Part shown: positions 53,192 through 62,432 of the stretch, piece by piece
How positions within the stretch are numbered: position 1 is the stretch's first letter
Layout of the letters: each line of letters opens with the position of its first letter
NCBI RefSeq assembly: GCF_014652315.1
Contig: NZ_BMYO01000005.1
Coordinates: 62,001 to 126,000 of the forward strand
DNA length: 64,000 nucleotides
Reading direction: 5' to 3'
Source of the DNA: Jeongeupia chitinilytica
GTDB taxonomy: Bacteria > Pseudomonadota > Gammaproteobacteria > Burkholderiales > Chitinibacteraceae
Program-made: the position numbers and the translations under genes
Notes under the pieces: model-generated
Database searches by the model: none
Seen by the model: only the letters and a program-made list of their open reading frames with translations
What the model was told of the DNA's origin: nothing

Positions 53192-53206
53192 ATCGCGCGC
53201 GCCCGG

Positions 53207-54859
53207 TCAGTGATGGCGGCCGCCGCCGCCATGACGGCGTGGCGTGGAGAACAGCGCGGCAATCGGCGTGTTTTCGTTCGACGCCGGTTGCTGATGATCC
53301 CAGCGCGAGCTGTCGCCACCACCGCCTTGTTGACGGCGATTGCCGCCGCCCTGGCTGTTGCCACCACCGTTGCCGCGCGGCGCCCGATTACCGTCAACCG
53401 GACCGCCCTGGCGCTTCTGGCCTTGACCCTGGCCTTGACGCGCACCTTGCCCCTGGCCTTGGCCCTGGCGTTGACCTTGTCCCTGATTCTGGCCCTGACC
53501 TTGACCCTGGCCACGCGGCTTGTTGTTCTGGCCTTGCGGGCGGGGCTTGCGGGCCTGTTCGGTGTTGCCGTCCTGCGATTGCTGGCGTCGCGGCTGACGC
53601 TCGGCTTCGCCTTCGGCGCGGGGCTGACGCTGCTGTTGCGGACGCTGACCGCCACCGTTCTGGTTGCGACGCGGCTGCTGTTGCTGCTGGCCGCGGCGGC
53701 CTTGCAGGATCGGCTCCGGCTTGGCAGTCGGGTCCGGCTCGAAACCTTCGATGATTTCCTTCGGGATTTCGCGCTTGATCAGTCGCTCGATGTCGGCCAG
53801 CAGTTTGTGCTCGTCGACGCAGACCAGCGAGACCGCTTCGCCTTCGGCGCCGGCCCGGCCGGTACGGCCGATACGGTGTACGTAATCTTCGGGGACGTTT
53901 GGCAGTTCGTAGTTGACCACGTGCGGCAGTTCGTCGATGTCGATGCCGCGCGCGGCGATATCCGTCGCACAGAGCACCTGCAGCGTGCCGGCCTTGAATT
54001 CGGTCAGCGCACGGGTACGGGCGCTCTGGCTCTTGTTGCCGTGAATCGCCAGCGCGCTGATGCCGTCCTTGTCGAGCTGTTCGGCCAGCCGGTTCGCGCC
54101 GTGCTTGGTGCGGGTGAACACCAGCACCTGAAACCAGTTGTGCTGCTTGATCAGGTGCGCCAGCAGCTGGCGTTTCTTGTCGCGGTCGACCGGATAGACT
54201 TTCTGCGAAATCGTTTCGGCAGTGGCATTGCGGCGGGCCACTTCGATCAGTGCCGGATTGTCGAGCAGGCGGTCGGCCAGCGCCTTGATGTCATCCGAGA
54301 ACGTGGCCGAGAACAGCAGGTTCTGACGCTTTTCCGGCAGCAGCGCCAGTACCTTCTTGATGTCGTGGATGAAACCCATGTCGAGCATGCGGTCGGCTTC
54401 GTCGAGGACCAGCGTGTCGATGTGGCTCAGGTCGACCGTTTTCTGCGACGCGTGGTCGAGCAGGCGGCCCGGCGTGGCGACGAGGATGTCGATGCGGCTC
54501 TTGAGGGCCTTGATCTGCGGATTGATGCTGACACCGCCGAACATCACCATCGATTTGACGTCGCTGTACTTGCCGTACACGCGGACGCTTTCCTCGACTT
54601 GGGCCGCGAGTTCGCGCGTCGGCGTCAGCACCAGCACGCGGATCTTGCCGTGATCGGTGGGGGTGCGGGCGAGCCGTTCAAGGATCGGCAGCAGAAAGCC
54701 GGCGGTTTTGCCGGTGCCGGTCTGGGCGCCGGCGAGCAGGTCACCGCCGTTGATGATGGCGGGAATGGCCTGGGTCTGGATCGGGGTCGGTTCGGTGTAG
54801 CCGGCATCTTGCACGGCGCGCACGAGTACGTCACTCAAGCCAAGGGAAGAGAAGGTCAT
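53207..54859 (-). CDS. rhlE: ATP-dependent RNA helicase RhlE
   Basis: A DEAD-box helicase of 550 residues in ribosome assembly or RNA turnover. The core holds Q-motif PTPIQTQAIP, AQTGTGKT, PTRELA, VLDEADRMLDMG, SAT, ARGID and HRIGRTGRAG. Residues about 385-530 form a low-complexity tail rich in Gln, Gly and Arg (QG/GQ hexad repeats of the form GQGQGQ), longer than in many relatives. The corresponding DNA is a run of six-base units at about 53400-53520. The tail may bind RNA and promote assembly into droplets. Confidence 0.94.
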   Translation of the reverse strand: MTFSSLGLSDVLVRAVQDAGYTEPTPIQTQAIPAIINGGDLLAGAQTGTGKTAGFLLPILERLARTPTDHGKIRVLVLTPTRELAAQVEESVRVYGKYSDVKSMVMFGGVSINPQIKALKSRIDILVATPGRLLDHASQKTVDLSHIDTLVLDEADRMLDMGFIHDIKKVLALLPEKRQNLLFSATFSDDIKALADRLLDNPALIEVARRNATAETISQKVYPVDRDKKRQLLAHLIKQHNWFQVLVFTRTKHGANRLAEQLDKDGISALAIHGNKSQSARTRALTEFKAGTLQVLCATDIAARGIDIDELPHVVNYELPNVPEDYVHRIGRTGRAGAEGEAVSLVCVDEHKLLADIERLIKREIPKEIIEGFEPDPTAKPEPILQGRRGQQQQQPRRNQNGGGQRPQQQRQPRAEGEAERQPRRQQSQDGNTEQARKPRPQGQNNKPRGQGQGQGQNQGQGQRQGQGQGQGARQGQGQGQKRQGGPVDGNRAPRGNGGGNSQGGGNRRQQGGGGDSSRWDHQQPASNENTPIAALFSTPRRHGGGGRHH

Positions 54860-55070
54860 AGACTATCCGGTGCGATCGGCCGGCCGCCTTTCACGGGCGC
54901 CAGTCTGCGGCAGATCTGGTATTTGGGTTGGTTCGGACTGGAACGACAACGGAGCGGTCACATGCCGGCTGGAGCCGGAACATTGCATCGGACCACTTTG
55001 AAACGGAATCGCATTATACGATAGCCCGGCGACAATGCCAGTGGCTTGTCGCCGGGAGGCAGGCGGAATA

Positions 55071-55787
55071 TTACGCAGCGACCTTGTGGCGCACGATCAC
55101 GCACTGGTAAACGCCGCCGAAATAGGTGCGCTTGTCCCAGCTGAACCGGTCGGCGTGGCTGGCATAGTGGCTGATGTCGTGCTGCCACAGGGCATTGGCA
55201 AACGGCTCGAGCCAGGCGTTGACCACCTTGAGGATCCAGCGGATCGGCTGCCACATCGCCGGCCTGTGATAGTCGACAAATACCGCTTTGCCGCCTTGCG
55301 GCAACTGCGCCAGCATGTGGTCGACAATCTCGCGTTTCTTGTGATCCGGCACTTCGTGCAGCAGGAAAAAGCTGCAGATGAGGTCATACGGCTGGTCGGC
55401 CGTATGTTTGGCCGCATCGGCGCGGATGACGCTGGCCCACGGCTTGCTCGCCAGCTTGGCCTCGCCGTGCGCCACCTGTGCCGGGGTGATGTCGGTCAGG
55501 TCGAACGCGCCGTTCGGGCCGACCTTGTCGGCGGCCCGGCTGACGAGGTCGCCGTAGACGTGGGCCACCTGCCAGACGCGCGTGCCCGGTTCGATCTCGT
55601 TCAGGTAAGCGCGCATCAGGCGCTGGTCGTTGCAGAACAGCAGCGTCTTGACCACCAGGTTGTGGTCGAGCCGGTCGACCTGCGACGGATTGACGTAGGC
55701 CCAGTCGTAGACATCGACCAGATAGTCGGGGACGCCGTCGTAGGCGGGGCCGGTCTTGCGGGGCGGGGCCAGGGTTTGCGTGGTCAT
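55071..55787 (-). CDS. rquA: rhodoquinone biosynthesis methyltransferase-like protein RquA
   Basis: A 238-residue methyltransferase-fold protein that in known members converts ubiquinone to rhodoquinone. Matching features: YLVDVYDWAYVNPSQVD, VWQVAHVYGDLVSR in place of the normal glycine-rich motif I, ICSFFLLHEVPD and VFVDYHRPAMWQP. AAGGAG is seven bases before ATG 55787. It stands alone, with a 220-base gap upstream to the SDR gene on the same strand. The protein's identity is by recalled family pattern; substrate untested. Confidence 0.8.
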   Translation of the reverse strand: MTTQTLAPPRKTGPAYDGVPDYLVDVYDWAYVNPSQVDRLDHNLVVKTLLFCNDQRLMRAYLNEIEPGTRVWQVAHVYGDLVSRAADKVGPNGAFDLTDITPAQVAHGEAKLASKPWASVIRADAAKHTADQPYDLICSFFLLHEVPDHKKREIVDHMLAQLPQGGKAVFVDYHRPAMWQPIRWILKVVNAWLEPFANALWQHDISHYASHADRFSWDKRTYFGGVYQCVIVRHKVAA

Positions 55788-55942
55788 CGAGCGCTCCTTG
55801 TGGTCAGGTTGGGACCAGCTTCGCTTGTCGATGGCATGACAACCTTGCGCTAAACCAAGTTTTTCCATCTGTAGTGACGGTGGCGGTACAACATCGTCAC
55901 GGCTGGTGCAATCGGTCGAATGGCCTAGCGCCCGGAACGGGC

Positions 55943-56617
55943 TTACCAGGGAATGCTGCGACCGTCGTAGGCGATGAAACGGCCGGTGTCGGCGGGCTGC
56001 AGGGCGGCAATGACGGACTGCAGGCCCGCGACGGCGGTCGCCGTGTCGATCAGTGCATAGTCGCCGCCCATGGCCGTCCTCACCCAGCCCGGATGCAGCG
56101 CAACGCAACAGTGCCGGCCGGCCAGATCGCGTGCCATGCTGACGGTGGCCGCGTTCAGCGCGGCCTTGGCACTGCGGTAGTGATAGTCGCCACCGCTGCC
56201 GTTGTCGGTCATGCTGCCCATCCTGCTCGAGATGTTGGCAATCACGGCCTGGGGCGCAAGGCAGGGCAACAGTGCCTCGACGATCTTGACCGGTGCGATC
56301 GCATTGGTTGCCAGTGTGTTCAGCCAGGTGCCGACGTCGGTACCGCCAAGGCCTTGCATCACGCCACCGAAGATGCCAGCGTTATTGATGAGCAGGTCGA
56401 TACGGGTGTTGCCGAGTGACGACGGCAGCGCGGCGACGGCCGGCCAGTCGGTCACGTCGAGCTGCAAGACGGTCAGCGCCGGCGTTGCGGCGAGATCGGC
56501 CAGGTCAGCCGGATTGCGGCAACCTGCCACGACACGCCAGCCGGATGCGAGATACTGGCGGACGAATTCGTGGCCGATGCCGCGACTGGCACCGGTAATG
56601 AACAGGGTCTTGGACAT
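55943..56617 (-). CDS. short-chain dehydrogenase/reductase
   Basis: A 224-residue NAD(P)-dependent oxidoreductase. The cofactor motif is TGASRGIG at the N-terminus, then NNAG, and the active site has Ser (NISSRMGS) with Y-x-x-x-K (YHYRSAKAA). The substrate is unknown. ATG 56617 overlaps the ATG of the divergent DUF4124-like gene on the other strand. Confidence 0.92.
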   Translation of the reverse strand: MSKTLFITGASRGIGHEFVRQYLASGWRVVAGCRNPADLADLAATPALTVLQLDVTDWPAVAALPSSLGNTRIDLLINNAGIFGGVMQGLGGTDVGTWLNTLATNAIAPVKIVEALLPCLAPQAVIANISSRMGSMTDNGSGGDYHYRSAKAALNAATVSMARDLAGRHCCVALHPGWVRTAMGGDYALIDTATAVAGLQSVIAALQPADTGRFIAYDGRSIPW

Positions 56618-57158
56618 GCGGAACGATGGACTGAAGCGTAAAGACGCGAGCTTGCACGCCGTGATCCTGCTGTGCAAGGCGACGTTCGCACTCTGTGCGG
56701 TGGCGGGTGCGCACGCCGACGAGGTGTACAAGTGCCCTGACGGCAAGGGCGGGGTGGTTTATACGGAGGTCAAGTGCAAGGACGGCAAGCGTTTGTCCGA
56801 TGCCAAGGGCTCGTTTTCGGTCGTCCCCGCACCGAAGCTGCTGCCGCCAACGCCCAGGGTCGAACCGACCCCGACGCCGATCAGCACCAGGACACGGGAC
56901 GCGCCGCGGCGCACCGACCCAAATGCCGCGATGGTCGAAAACTGCAATGTCGACAATCCGGATTACGATCCGTACTTCTGCTCGCCGGGCAACCTCTGGT
57001 CGGTGTACGGGCAAGCCTACGGCCCCCCTTACGGTCCGCGGCCGAGACCGCCGTCTCCGCGTCCGCCCCGCCCCCCGCATCCGCCACACAAGCCTGAACA
57101 GCCGCCGGAAGTCGTCAAGCCGGTACCGGTTCAGCCACGGTCGTTCACGCGGCCGTAG
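56616..57158 (+). CDS. secreted DUF4124-like, proline-rich protein
   Basis: A 180-residue exported protein. A signal peptide (to about residue 34, AGAHA) is followed by a DUF4124-like N-domain (DEVYKCPDGKGGVVYTEVKC), and then a long Pro-rich tail (PRPRPPSPRPPRPPHPPH). The ATG at 56616 shares three bases with the SDR start on the other strand; TTG or GTG codons at about 56654-56669 just ahead of the hydrophobic core are possible alternatives. The stop is adjacent to the stop of the ALDH gene. Confidence 0.65.
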   Translation: MRNDGLKRKDASLHAVILLCKATFALCAVAGAHADEVYKCPDGKGGVVYTEVKCKDGKRLSDAKGSFSVVPAPKLLPPTPRVEPTPTPISTRTRDAPRRTDPNAAMVENCNVDNPDYDPYFCSPGNLWSVYGQAYGPPYGPRPRPPSPRPPRPPHPPHKPEQPPEVVKPVPVQPRSFTRP

Positions 57159-58715
57159 TCAGCCGAAACGGACGCCCTGCGCCAGTGGCAGTGCATTGCC
57201 GTCGTTGAGTGTGTTGGTCGCGCGGCGCATGTAGTTTTTCCATGCGTCGGAGCCCGACTCCCGGCCGCCGCCGGTGTTCTTCTCGCCGCCGAAGGCGCCG
57301 CCGATTTCGGCGCCCGATGTTCCGACGTTGACGTTGGCGAGGCCGCAATCCGATCCTGCGGGACCGATGAAGGCGCCGGCTTCGCGCAGGTCGGTCGTGA
57401 AGATCGCACTCGACAGCCCTTGCGACACGGCGTTGTTCAGCGCGATCGCGTCGTCGAGCCGCGTGTAACGCATCAGGTAAAGCAGCGGCGCAAAGGTTTC
57501 TTGATGGACGATATCGGTCTGTTCGGGCATCGCCAGCAATGCGGGCCGCACGTAATGCCCGCCGCCCGGGACATTGCCGCCGGCGCGTACCTGACCGCCG
57601 CCGATCAGGACATGGCCGCCTTCATGTTCGGCGCGCATCAAGGCCGCCTGCATGTGGTTCAGCGCCGCTTCATCGATCAGGGGGCCCACCAGGGTCGCCG
57701 GCAGGCGAGGGTCGCCGACGCTCAGGTGCTGGTAGGCCGTGACCAGCTTCTCCTGCAGCTTCTCGGCCACGTCTTCGTGAACGAACAAGCGCCGCAGACT
57801 GGTGCAACGCTGGCCACAGGTGCCGGCCGCGGCAAACACGATGGCGCGGGCTGCGAGTTCCAGATCGGCGCTCGGGGTGACGATGGCCGCGTTGTTGCCG
57901 CCGAGTTCGAGCAGACTCCGGCCGAGGCGGGCTGCGACGCTCCGGGCCACCGTGCGCCCCATGCCGACCGAGCCGGTGGCCGAGACCAGTGCCACATGGG
58001 TGTCCGCAGCCAGCAGGGCACCGACGGTGGCATCCCCCTGTGCCAGCTGGACCATTCCGGCCGGCGCGTCGTCGAAGTCGTGCAGCACATCGAGCACCAG
58101 CGCGGTCGCAGCCAGCGCAGTCAGCGGCGTTTTTTCCGACGGCTTCCAGACCACGGCATTGCCGCACACCAGCGCCAGCATCGCATTCCAGGCCCAGACG
58201 GCAACGGGGAAGTTGAATGCGCTGATCACGCCGATCACGCCGAGTGGATGCCATTGCTCGAGCAGCCGGTGCTGCGCGCGTTCGCTGACGATGGTCAGGC
58301 CATGCAGCTGCCGTGACAGGCCGGTGGCGTAGTCGCAGACGTCGATCCATTCCTGGACCTCGCCCTCGGCTTCGCTGGCGATCTTGCCGGTCTCGAGCGT
58401 AATCAGTTGCGCCAGTGCGCGCTTGCGGGCACGGACCGCGTCGCCGATACGCCGGACGAGTTCGCCGCGCCGCGGCGCAGGAACGTTGCGCCACGCTTCG
58501 AAAGCAACGCTGGCACAACCGACCGCCGCCCTGACCTCGACCACGCTGGCCGGCAGCAGCTCGCCATGGCGGCATCCGTCGATGGGGCTCCGCAGGGGGC
58601 CAGGTGGCGTCGACGGGTAATGGGCAATGCCGTCGACGACGGCGCCCGGCCAGCAGTCGGCCTGTTGCCAGCGGTCAAGCCCCAGCGGGGCGACGAGATC
58701 GGTCAGGGTGTACAT
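57159..58715 (-). CDS. amaB: aldehyde dehydrogenase, ALDH7 / alpha-aminoadipic-semialdehyde dehydrogenase type
   Basis: A 518-residue NAD-dependent dehydrogenase. ALDH7 patterns: GVIGVISAFNFPVAVWAWN, LLELGGNNAAIV, and AGTCGQRCTSLRRLFVHE with the catalytic Cys (CT). Family members oxidise 2-aminoadipate 6-semialdehyde to 2-aminoadipate in lysine breakdown. GGAGG precedes ATG 58715. It is the third gene of a minus-strand operon after DUF1338 and the saccharopine-dehydrogenase-like gene. Confidence 0.9.
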   Translation of the reverse strand: MYTLTDLVAPLGLDRWQQADCWPGAVVDGIAHYPSTPPGPLRSPIDGCRHGELLPASVVEVRAAVGCASVAFEAWRNVPAPRRGELVRRIGDAVRARKRALAQLITLETGKIASEAEGEVQEWIDVCDYATGLSRQLHGLTIVSERAQHRLLEQWHPLGVIGVISAFNFPVAVWAWNAMLALVCGNAVVWKPSEKTPLTALAATALVLDVLHDFDDAPAGMVQLAQGDATVGALLAADTHVALVSATGSVGMGRTVARSVAARLGRSLLELGGNNAAIVTPSADLELAARAIVFAAAGTCGQRCTSLRRLFVHEDVAEKLQEKLVTAYQHLSVGDPRLPATLVGPLIDEAALNHMQAALMRAEHEGGHVLIGGGQVRAGGNVPGGGHYVRPALLAMPEQTDIVHQETFAPLLYLMRYTRLDDAIALNNAVSQGLSSAIFTTDLREAGAFIGPAGSDCGLANVNVGTSGAEIGGAFGGEKNTGGGRESGSDAWKNYMRRATNTLNDGNALPLAQGVRFG

Positions 58716-58741
58716 GGGAGCCTCCGCGTGACACGAATGCG

Positions 58742-59866
58742 TCAGATCGGGATTTCTTCGGCGTAACGGTCGATCGCGTAGTACCGGCCGAAGCGGTTGT
58801 CGAGAAAGTCGTCGAGCGGCACCTGCTCCTGCGCGACGAAACCGCGGGCATCGCCGCCGAGCCGGCCTTCGAAATGCAGGTCGAGCACCGCGCAGGCACT
58901 GGCGGCCGTGGTGAGCTGGATGGCGCTCCAAGCTTCGCCGAACAGTTCGCGGTGGTAGATCTTTCGCGCGTCGATGATCTGGCGGAACTGGCCGTCGATG
59001 TGGCCGGATACGGCGACGAAGATCAGCACGACATCCTGCAGCGTGATCGGAATGGCCTGCTCGAGCATGGTTTTCAGCTGCCGCCGGCCCGCGCGGCTGG
59101 TGCCGAGGCGCAGGCCGTTGACGAGGAAATCCATCAGGTAACGGTGGCCGGTGTAGCGGACGGTTTTGTAGTTGAGGGTGTGGACACGCTGCGCCAGCGT
59201 TTCGCACAGCGTGCCGAGCCCGCCCGACGTGTTGAACGCCTCGTACTCGAGTCCGTCGAGCGCAAAGTGTTCGAGCCCTTCGAGCGCCTGGACTTCGGTG
59301 CGCTGACCGTCAACGATTGCTTCGCAGGGGTTGCAGTATTCGTTGATCAGCCCGTCGGTCGACCAGGTCAGGTTGTACATGATCTGGTTGTTCGGATACT
59401 GCGGCAGCGCGCCGACGCGCATTTTCACGGTATCGAGCGAGTCGAAGCGACGGGCGAGGTCGGCGGCGAGGATGCCGATGAAGCCTGGCGCCAGGCCGCA
59501 TTGCGGCATGAAGATCTGCCGGGGACCCGCCTGCGCGGCCAGTCGGCGGATCTTGCGCGTGGTGGCGACGTCCTCGGTCAGGTCGAAATAGCTGGCGCTG
59601 CTCGCCAGTGCGGCGCGGGCGATGGCCGGATTGGCGTCGAAGCTCGTTGCCGATAGTACGGCAGCTTGTCCCTGGAGACAGTCGGCCAGTTCGCCGGCGT
59701 CGCCTGCGCTGAGCTGGCGGATGCGAACGGGCGCGCGTGCGGCCACGCGCTGCAAGGCATTCGGGTCCCGGTCCGCAAGCGTCACGTCGTAATCGCCACT
59801 GTGGACCAGCAGTTTGGCGATACTGGCGCCGATCTTGCCTGCGCCGACAACCAGCACGCGCTTCAT
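58742..59866 (-). CDS. saccharopine dehydrogenase-family protein
   Basis: A 374-residue oxidoreductase. NAD motif VLVVGAGKIGASIAKLL, then YFDLTEDVATTRKIR, MPQCGLAPGFIGILA and the C-domain SGGLGTLCETLAQRV. It would make aminoadipate semialdehyde from saccharopine, or directly from lysine as in lysine 6-dehydrogenases of the same family; the sequence alone does not decide. Its start overlaps the DUF1338 stop (four bases), and amaB follows at 26 bases. Confidence 0.85.
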   Translation of the reverse strand: MKRVLVVGAGKIGASIAKLLVHSGDYDVTLADRDPNALQRVAARAPVRIRQLSAGDAGELADCLQGQAAVLSATSFDANPAIARAALASSASYFDLTEDVATTRKIRRLAAQAGPRQIFMPQCGLAPGFIGILAADLARRFDSLDTVKMRVGALPQYPNNQIMYNLTWSTDGLINEYCNPCEAIVDGQRTEVQALEGLEHFALDGLEYEAFNTSGGLGTLCETLAQRVHTLNYKTVRYTGHRYLMDFLVNGLRLGTSRAGRRQLKTMLEQAIPITLQDVVLIFVAVSGHIDGQFRQIIDARKIYHRELFGEAWSAIQLTTAASACAVLDLHFEGRLGGDARGFVAQEQVPLDDFLDNRFGRYYAIDRYAEEIPI

Positions 59867-60672
59867 GTGCGGTGTCCACGATCGGTCGATTCGAAAATGC
59901 GGTTGGCACTGGCCGCGACGAAGCCCTGGTACAGCCGGCCGTCGATGTCGGGATAGCGACGGGCGAATTCGTAATAACAGGTCGGTACGACATGCGTTTC
60001 GCCCCCGGCAAAACTTACCGGCTGCCGGTCGGCGAGGGTGGCGGCCTGTTCGAGCAGTTCGGCCGGCGTGCCCTTGATCGCGCCACCGGCATTGTTGACG
60101 GCAAAGCCGGCGGTGCGGACTTGTTGCACCACGGCCTCAAGCGTCGTCGGCGTATGCAGCCGATGTACCGCGACGGTGAAATGGTTGGCATGCAGGCCGA
60201 GTGCAGCCAGCCAGCCGGCATATTCGCTTTCCTGCGCCAGCATCCGGTAGTCGCCGTAGCTGATCGCCGGCCAGACCCGTCCGGCCAGAAAAACGTCGGG
60301 GGTGGACGCCAGTGCGGGGTCGATCGCGTCGATGATCGGCGTCACCAGCGCCTGTGCGGCGCTTGAGAGTGCGCCGACGTGCAGCTCGGACAGGAAGACC
60401 AGCGGGTCGTCCGGATCTGCAGGGACGTAGCCCCAGGCGGACAGGTGCTTGTCGGGAAAGCTGTACGGTGCGTGGCGCCGGTAGCCGAGGTCGAACAGCC
60501 GGGTCTCGAGGCGCGCCAGGCTGAGCGGCCCGGTATCGAAGGTGCGGAAAGCCACGTGATCGTTGATGACCACCGGGTTGTCGGCCGCAAACAGTGCGTG
60601 GATAGCGGCCGATTGTGGCGCGATCGCAACGTGGTCGGCCCACAGTGCATCGAAAAACGCGGCGTTGCTCAT
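59863..60672 (-). CDS. DUF1338 protein (HglS-like 2-oxoadipate dioxygenase/decarboxylase)
   Basis: A 269-residue metalloenzyme, first gene of the lysine operon. NDHVAFRTFDTGPLSL carries the likely metal His, and HANHFTVAVH a second. Members of DUF1338 (HglS of Pseudomonas) convert 2-oxoadipate to D-2-hydroxyglutarate in lysine breakdown; this is the shorter form of the family, so the activity is inferred. No aminotransferase that would link 2-aminoadipate to 2-oxoadipate is nearby. Confidence 0.82.
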   Translation of the reverse strand: MSNAAFFDALWADHVAIAPQSAAIHALFAADNPVVINDHVAFRTFDTGPLSLARLETRLFDLGYRRHAPYSFPDKHLSAWGYVPADPDDPLVFLSELHVGALSSAAQALVTPIIDAIDPALASTPDVFLAGRVWPAISYGDYRMLAQESEYAGWLAALGLHANHFTVAVHRLHTPTTLEAVVQQVRTAGFAVNNAGGAIKGTPAELLEQAATLADRQPVSFAGGETHVVPTCYYEFARRYPDIDGRLYQGFVAASANRIFESTDRGHRT

Positions 60673-60930
60673 GGTCGCTTCCCGAACGACGATGCTTCAG
60701 CATAGTGCGAGATGGCCGGTGCGCAGCCGGTGCCGCCGTTTGGTAATGGTGCCGGAATTGTGGGCATGCCGGTGCCATGCTCCGTTCCTGAATACGGGAT
60801 TGAGCATGTTAAAAGTTGTGATTTGCAACCAATAAGTCATGCCATGGTAATCCATCACACGACGTCGGCCGATGGTGGGGATACTATCGACAGGTCCTTA
60901 ACCGTACCTGACAACCTCGTGAGTTGCGCC

Positions 60931-62388
60931 ATGAACGCCGTTGCAGATCTCCAGCCCCATTCGCTGTGGCAGCATTTCGCCACCCTGTGTCTCCATCCTC
61001 GTCCGTCCAAGCACGAGGCCGCCCTGCGCGACCATCTGCGCGACTGGGCGCAAGGGCGTGGCCTGGTTGCAGAGCTCGACGAGGCCGGCAACCTGCTGAT
61101 CCGCAAGCCGGCCACGAAGGGCATGGAAAACTGCGTTGGCGTCGTACTGCAGGGGCATCTGGACATGGTGACCCAGCAGAACGAAGGGCGTGGCCACGAC
61201 TTCCATCGTGACCCGATCCGCACGCAAATCGTCGACGGCTGGGTTCACGCCGACGGCACGACGCTCGGGGCCGACAACGGCATCGGTGTGGCTGCCGCAC
61301 TGGCGCTGCTCGAGGCCGACGACGTGCCGCACGGCCCCCTCGAAGTACTGCTGACCGTCGACGAGGAGGCCGGCATGAGCGGCGTCCAGGGCCTGCGTGC
61401 CGGCTGGCTGCAGGGCAAGCTGTTGTTCAACCTCGATACCGAGGAGTGGGGGCAGTGCTACATCGGTTGCGCCGGCGGCGTCGACGTGACCTACAAGCGT
61501 TCGGTGCAGCTGGAACCGGTGTCGTCCGACTGGACGGCAATCGAAGTAGCGCTGACCGGTTTCCGCGGGGGGCATTCGGGCGCGGACATCCACAAGCCGC
61601 ACGGCAATCCGATCCGAGCACTGGCGCATCTGGCGCTGGATGCGGCCGAGCGTTTCGGTGCGCGCGTCGTGTCGATGCGCGGTGGTACGCTGCGCAATGC
61701 GCTGGCACGCGAGGCCTTCGTGACGCTGGCGCTGCCGGCCGGGGCAGTGCCGTGGCTCGACGAAATGGTCGACCAGTGGCGCAACGGCTTGCAGGTGCGG
61801 TTCCGCCAGGTCGAACCCGGTGTCCGGCTGAGTGTCTCGCCGGCCGAAGCGGACAGGGCATTGAGCGAAAGCTGCACCCGCACGTCGATGGAGTTGCTGA
61901 TTGCCGCGCATCACGGGGTGCTGCGCTGGAGCTCCGACATCGAAGGCGTGGTCGAAACATCGTCGAATCTGGGCGTGGTCCGCATCGATGCCGGGCACGG
62001 CTTCGAAGCGGTGTCGATGGCGCGTTCGCTGAACGCCTACGGTCTCGCCGACATCAAGCGCAAGATGCGCGCCATCGGCCGGCTTGCCGGCGCGGTGGTG
62101 ATCGACAGCGGCGAGTATCCCGGCTGGGCACCCGATACGGCATCGCCGGCGCTGGCGCTGCTGCAGCGTGTCTACCGCGATCGGTTCGGTGGCGAGCTGG
62201 CCGTCGAGGTGATTCATGCCGGGCTCGAGTGCGGGCTGATTGCCGCAAAATATCCCGACATGGACATGGTGTCGTTCGGGCCGACGATACGCGGTGCGCA
62301 TTCGCCGGACGAACGGGTCGAAATTGCATCGGTCGAACAATTCTGGTCGCTGCTGAAAGCGGCCGTGGCGGCCGCACCGACGGCCTGA
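60931..62388 (+). CDS. pepD: aminoacyl-histidine dipeptidase
   Basis: A 485-residue zinc dipeptidase of the M20 family (Xaa-His / beta-Ala-His). The metal motifs are VVLQGHLDMVTQ, LGADNGIG, VDEEAGMSG, and the late HAGLECGL. The dimerisation domain lies between. ATG 60931 is the best start; the frame upstream to 60712 has no site. It is divergent from the lysine operon. The 258-base gap upstream holds the promoters of both, not clearly resolved. Confidence 0.94.
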   Translation: MNAVADLQPHSLWQHFATLCLHPRPSKHEAALRDHLRDWAQGRGLVAELDEAGNLLIRKPATKGMENCVGVVLQGHLDMVTQQNEGRGHDFHRDPIRTQIVDGWVHADGTTLGADNGIGVAAALALLEADDVPHGPLEVLLTVDEEAGMSGVQGLRAGWLQGKLLFNLDTEEWGQCYIGCAGGVDVTYKRSVQLEPVSSDWTAIEVALTGFRGGHSGADIHKPHGNPIRALAHLALDAAERFGARVVSMRGGTLRNALAREAFVTLALPAGAVPWLDEMVDQWRNGLQVRFRQVEPGVRLSVSPAEADRALSESCTRTSMELLIAAHHGVLRWSSDIEGVVETSSNLGVVRIDAGHGFEAVSMARSLNAYGLADIKRKMRAIGRLAGAVVIDSGEYPGWAPDTASPALALLQRVYRDRFGGELAVEVIHAGLECGLIAAKYPDMDMVSFGPTIRGAHSPDERVEIASVEQFWSLLKAAVAAAPTA

Positions 62389-62432
62389 CCGTTCTCGGCT
62401 ATGCTGGGGAGATTGCGACCCCGGAGCTTGCC

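Noticed and set aside
52691..55024. A 777-codon frame on the plus strand opposite rhlE, with a Leu/Ala/Thr repeat that looks like membrane helices
   Set aside because: The apparent helices are the reverse reading of the RhlE Gln-Gly repeats; the DEAD-box frame is clearly the coding one.
61446..62432. N-terminal extension of the dienelactone hydrolase to 616 residues
   Set aside because: The extension is pepD in another frame; the Tat-type signal begins at GTG 62433.
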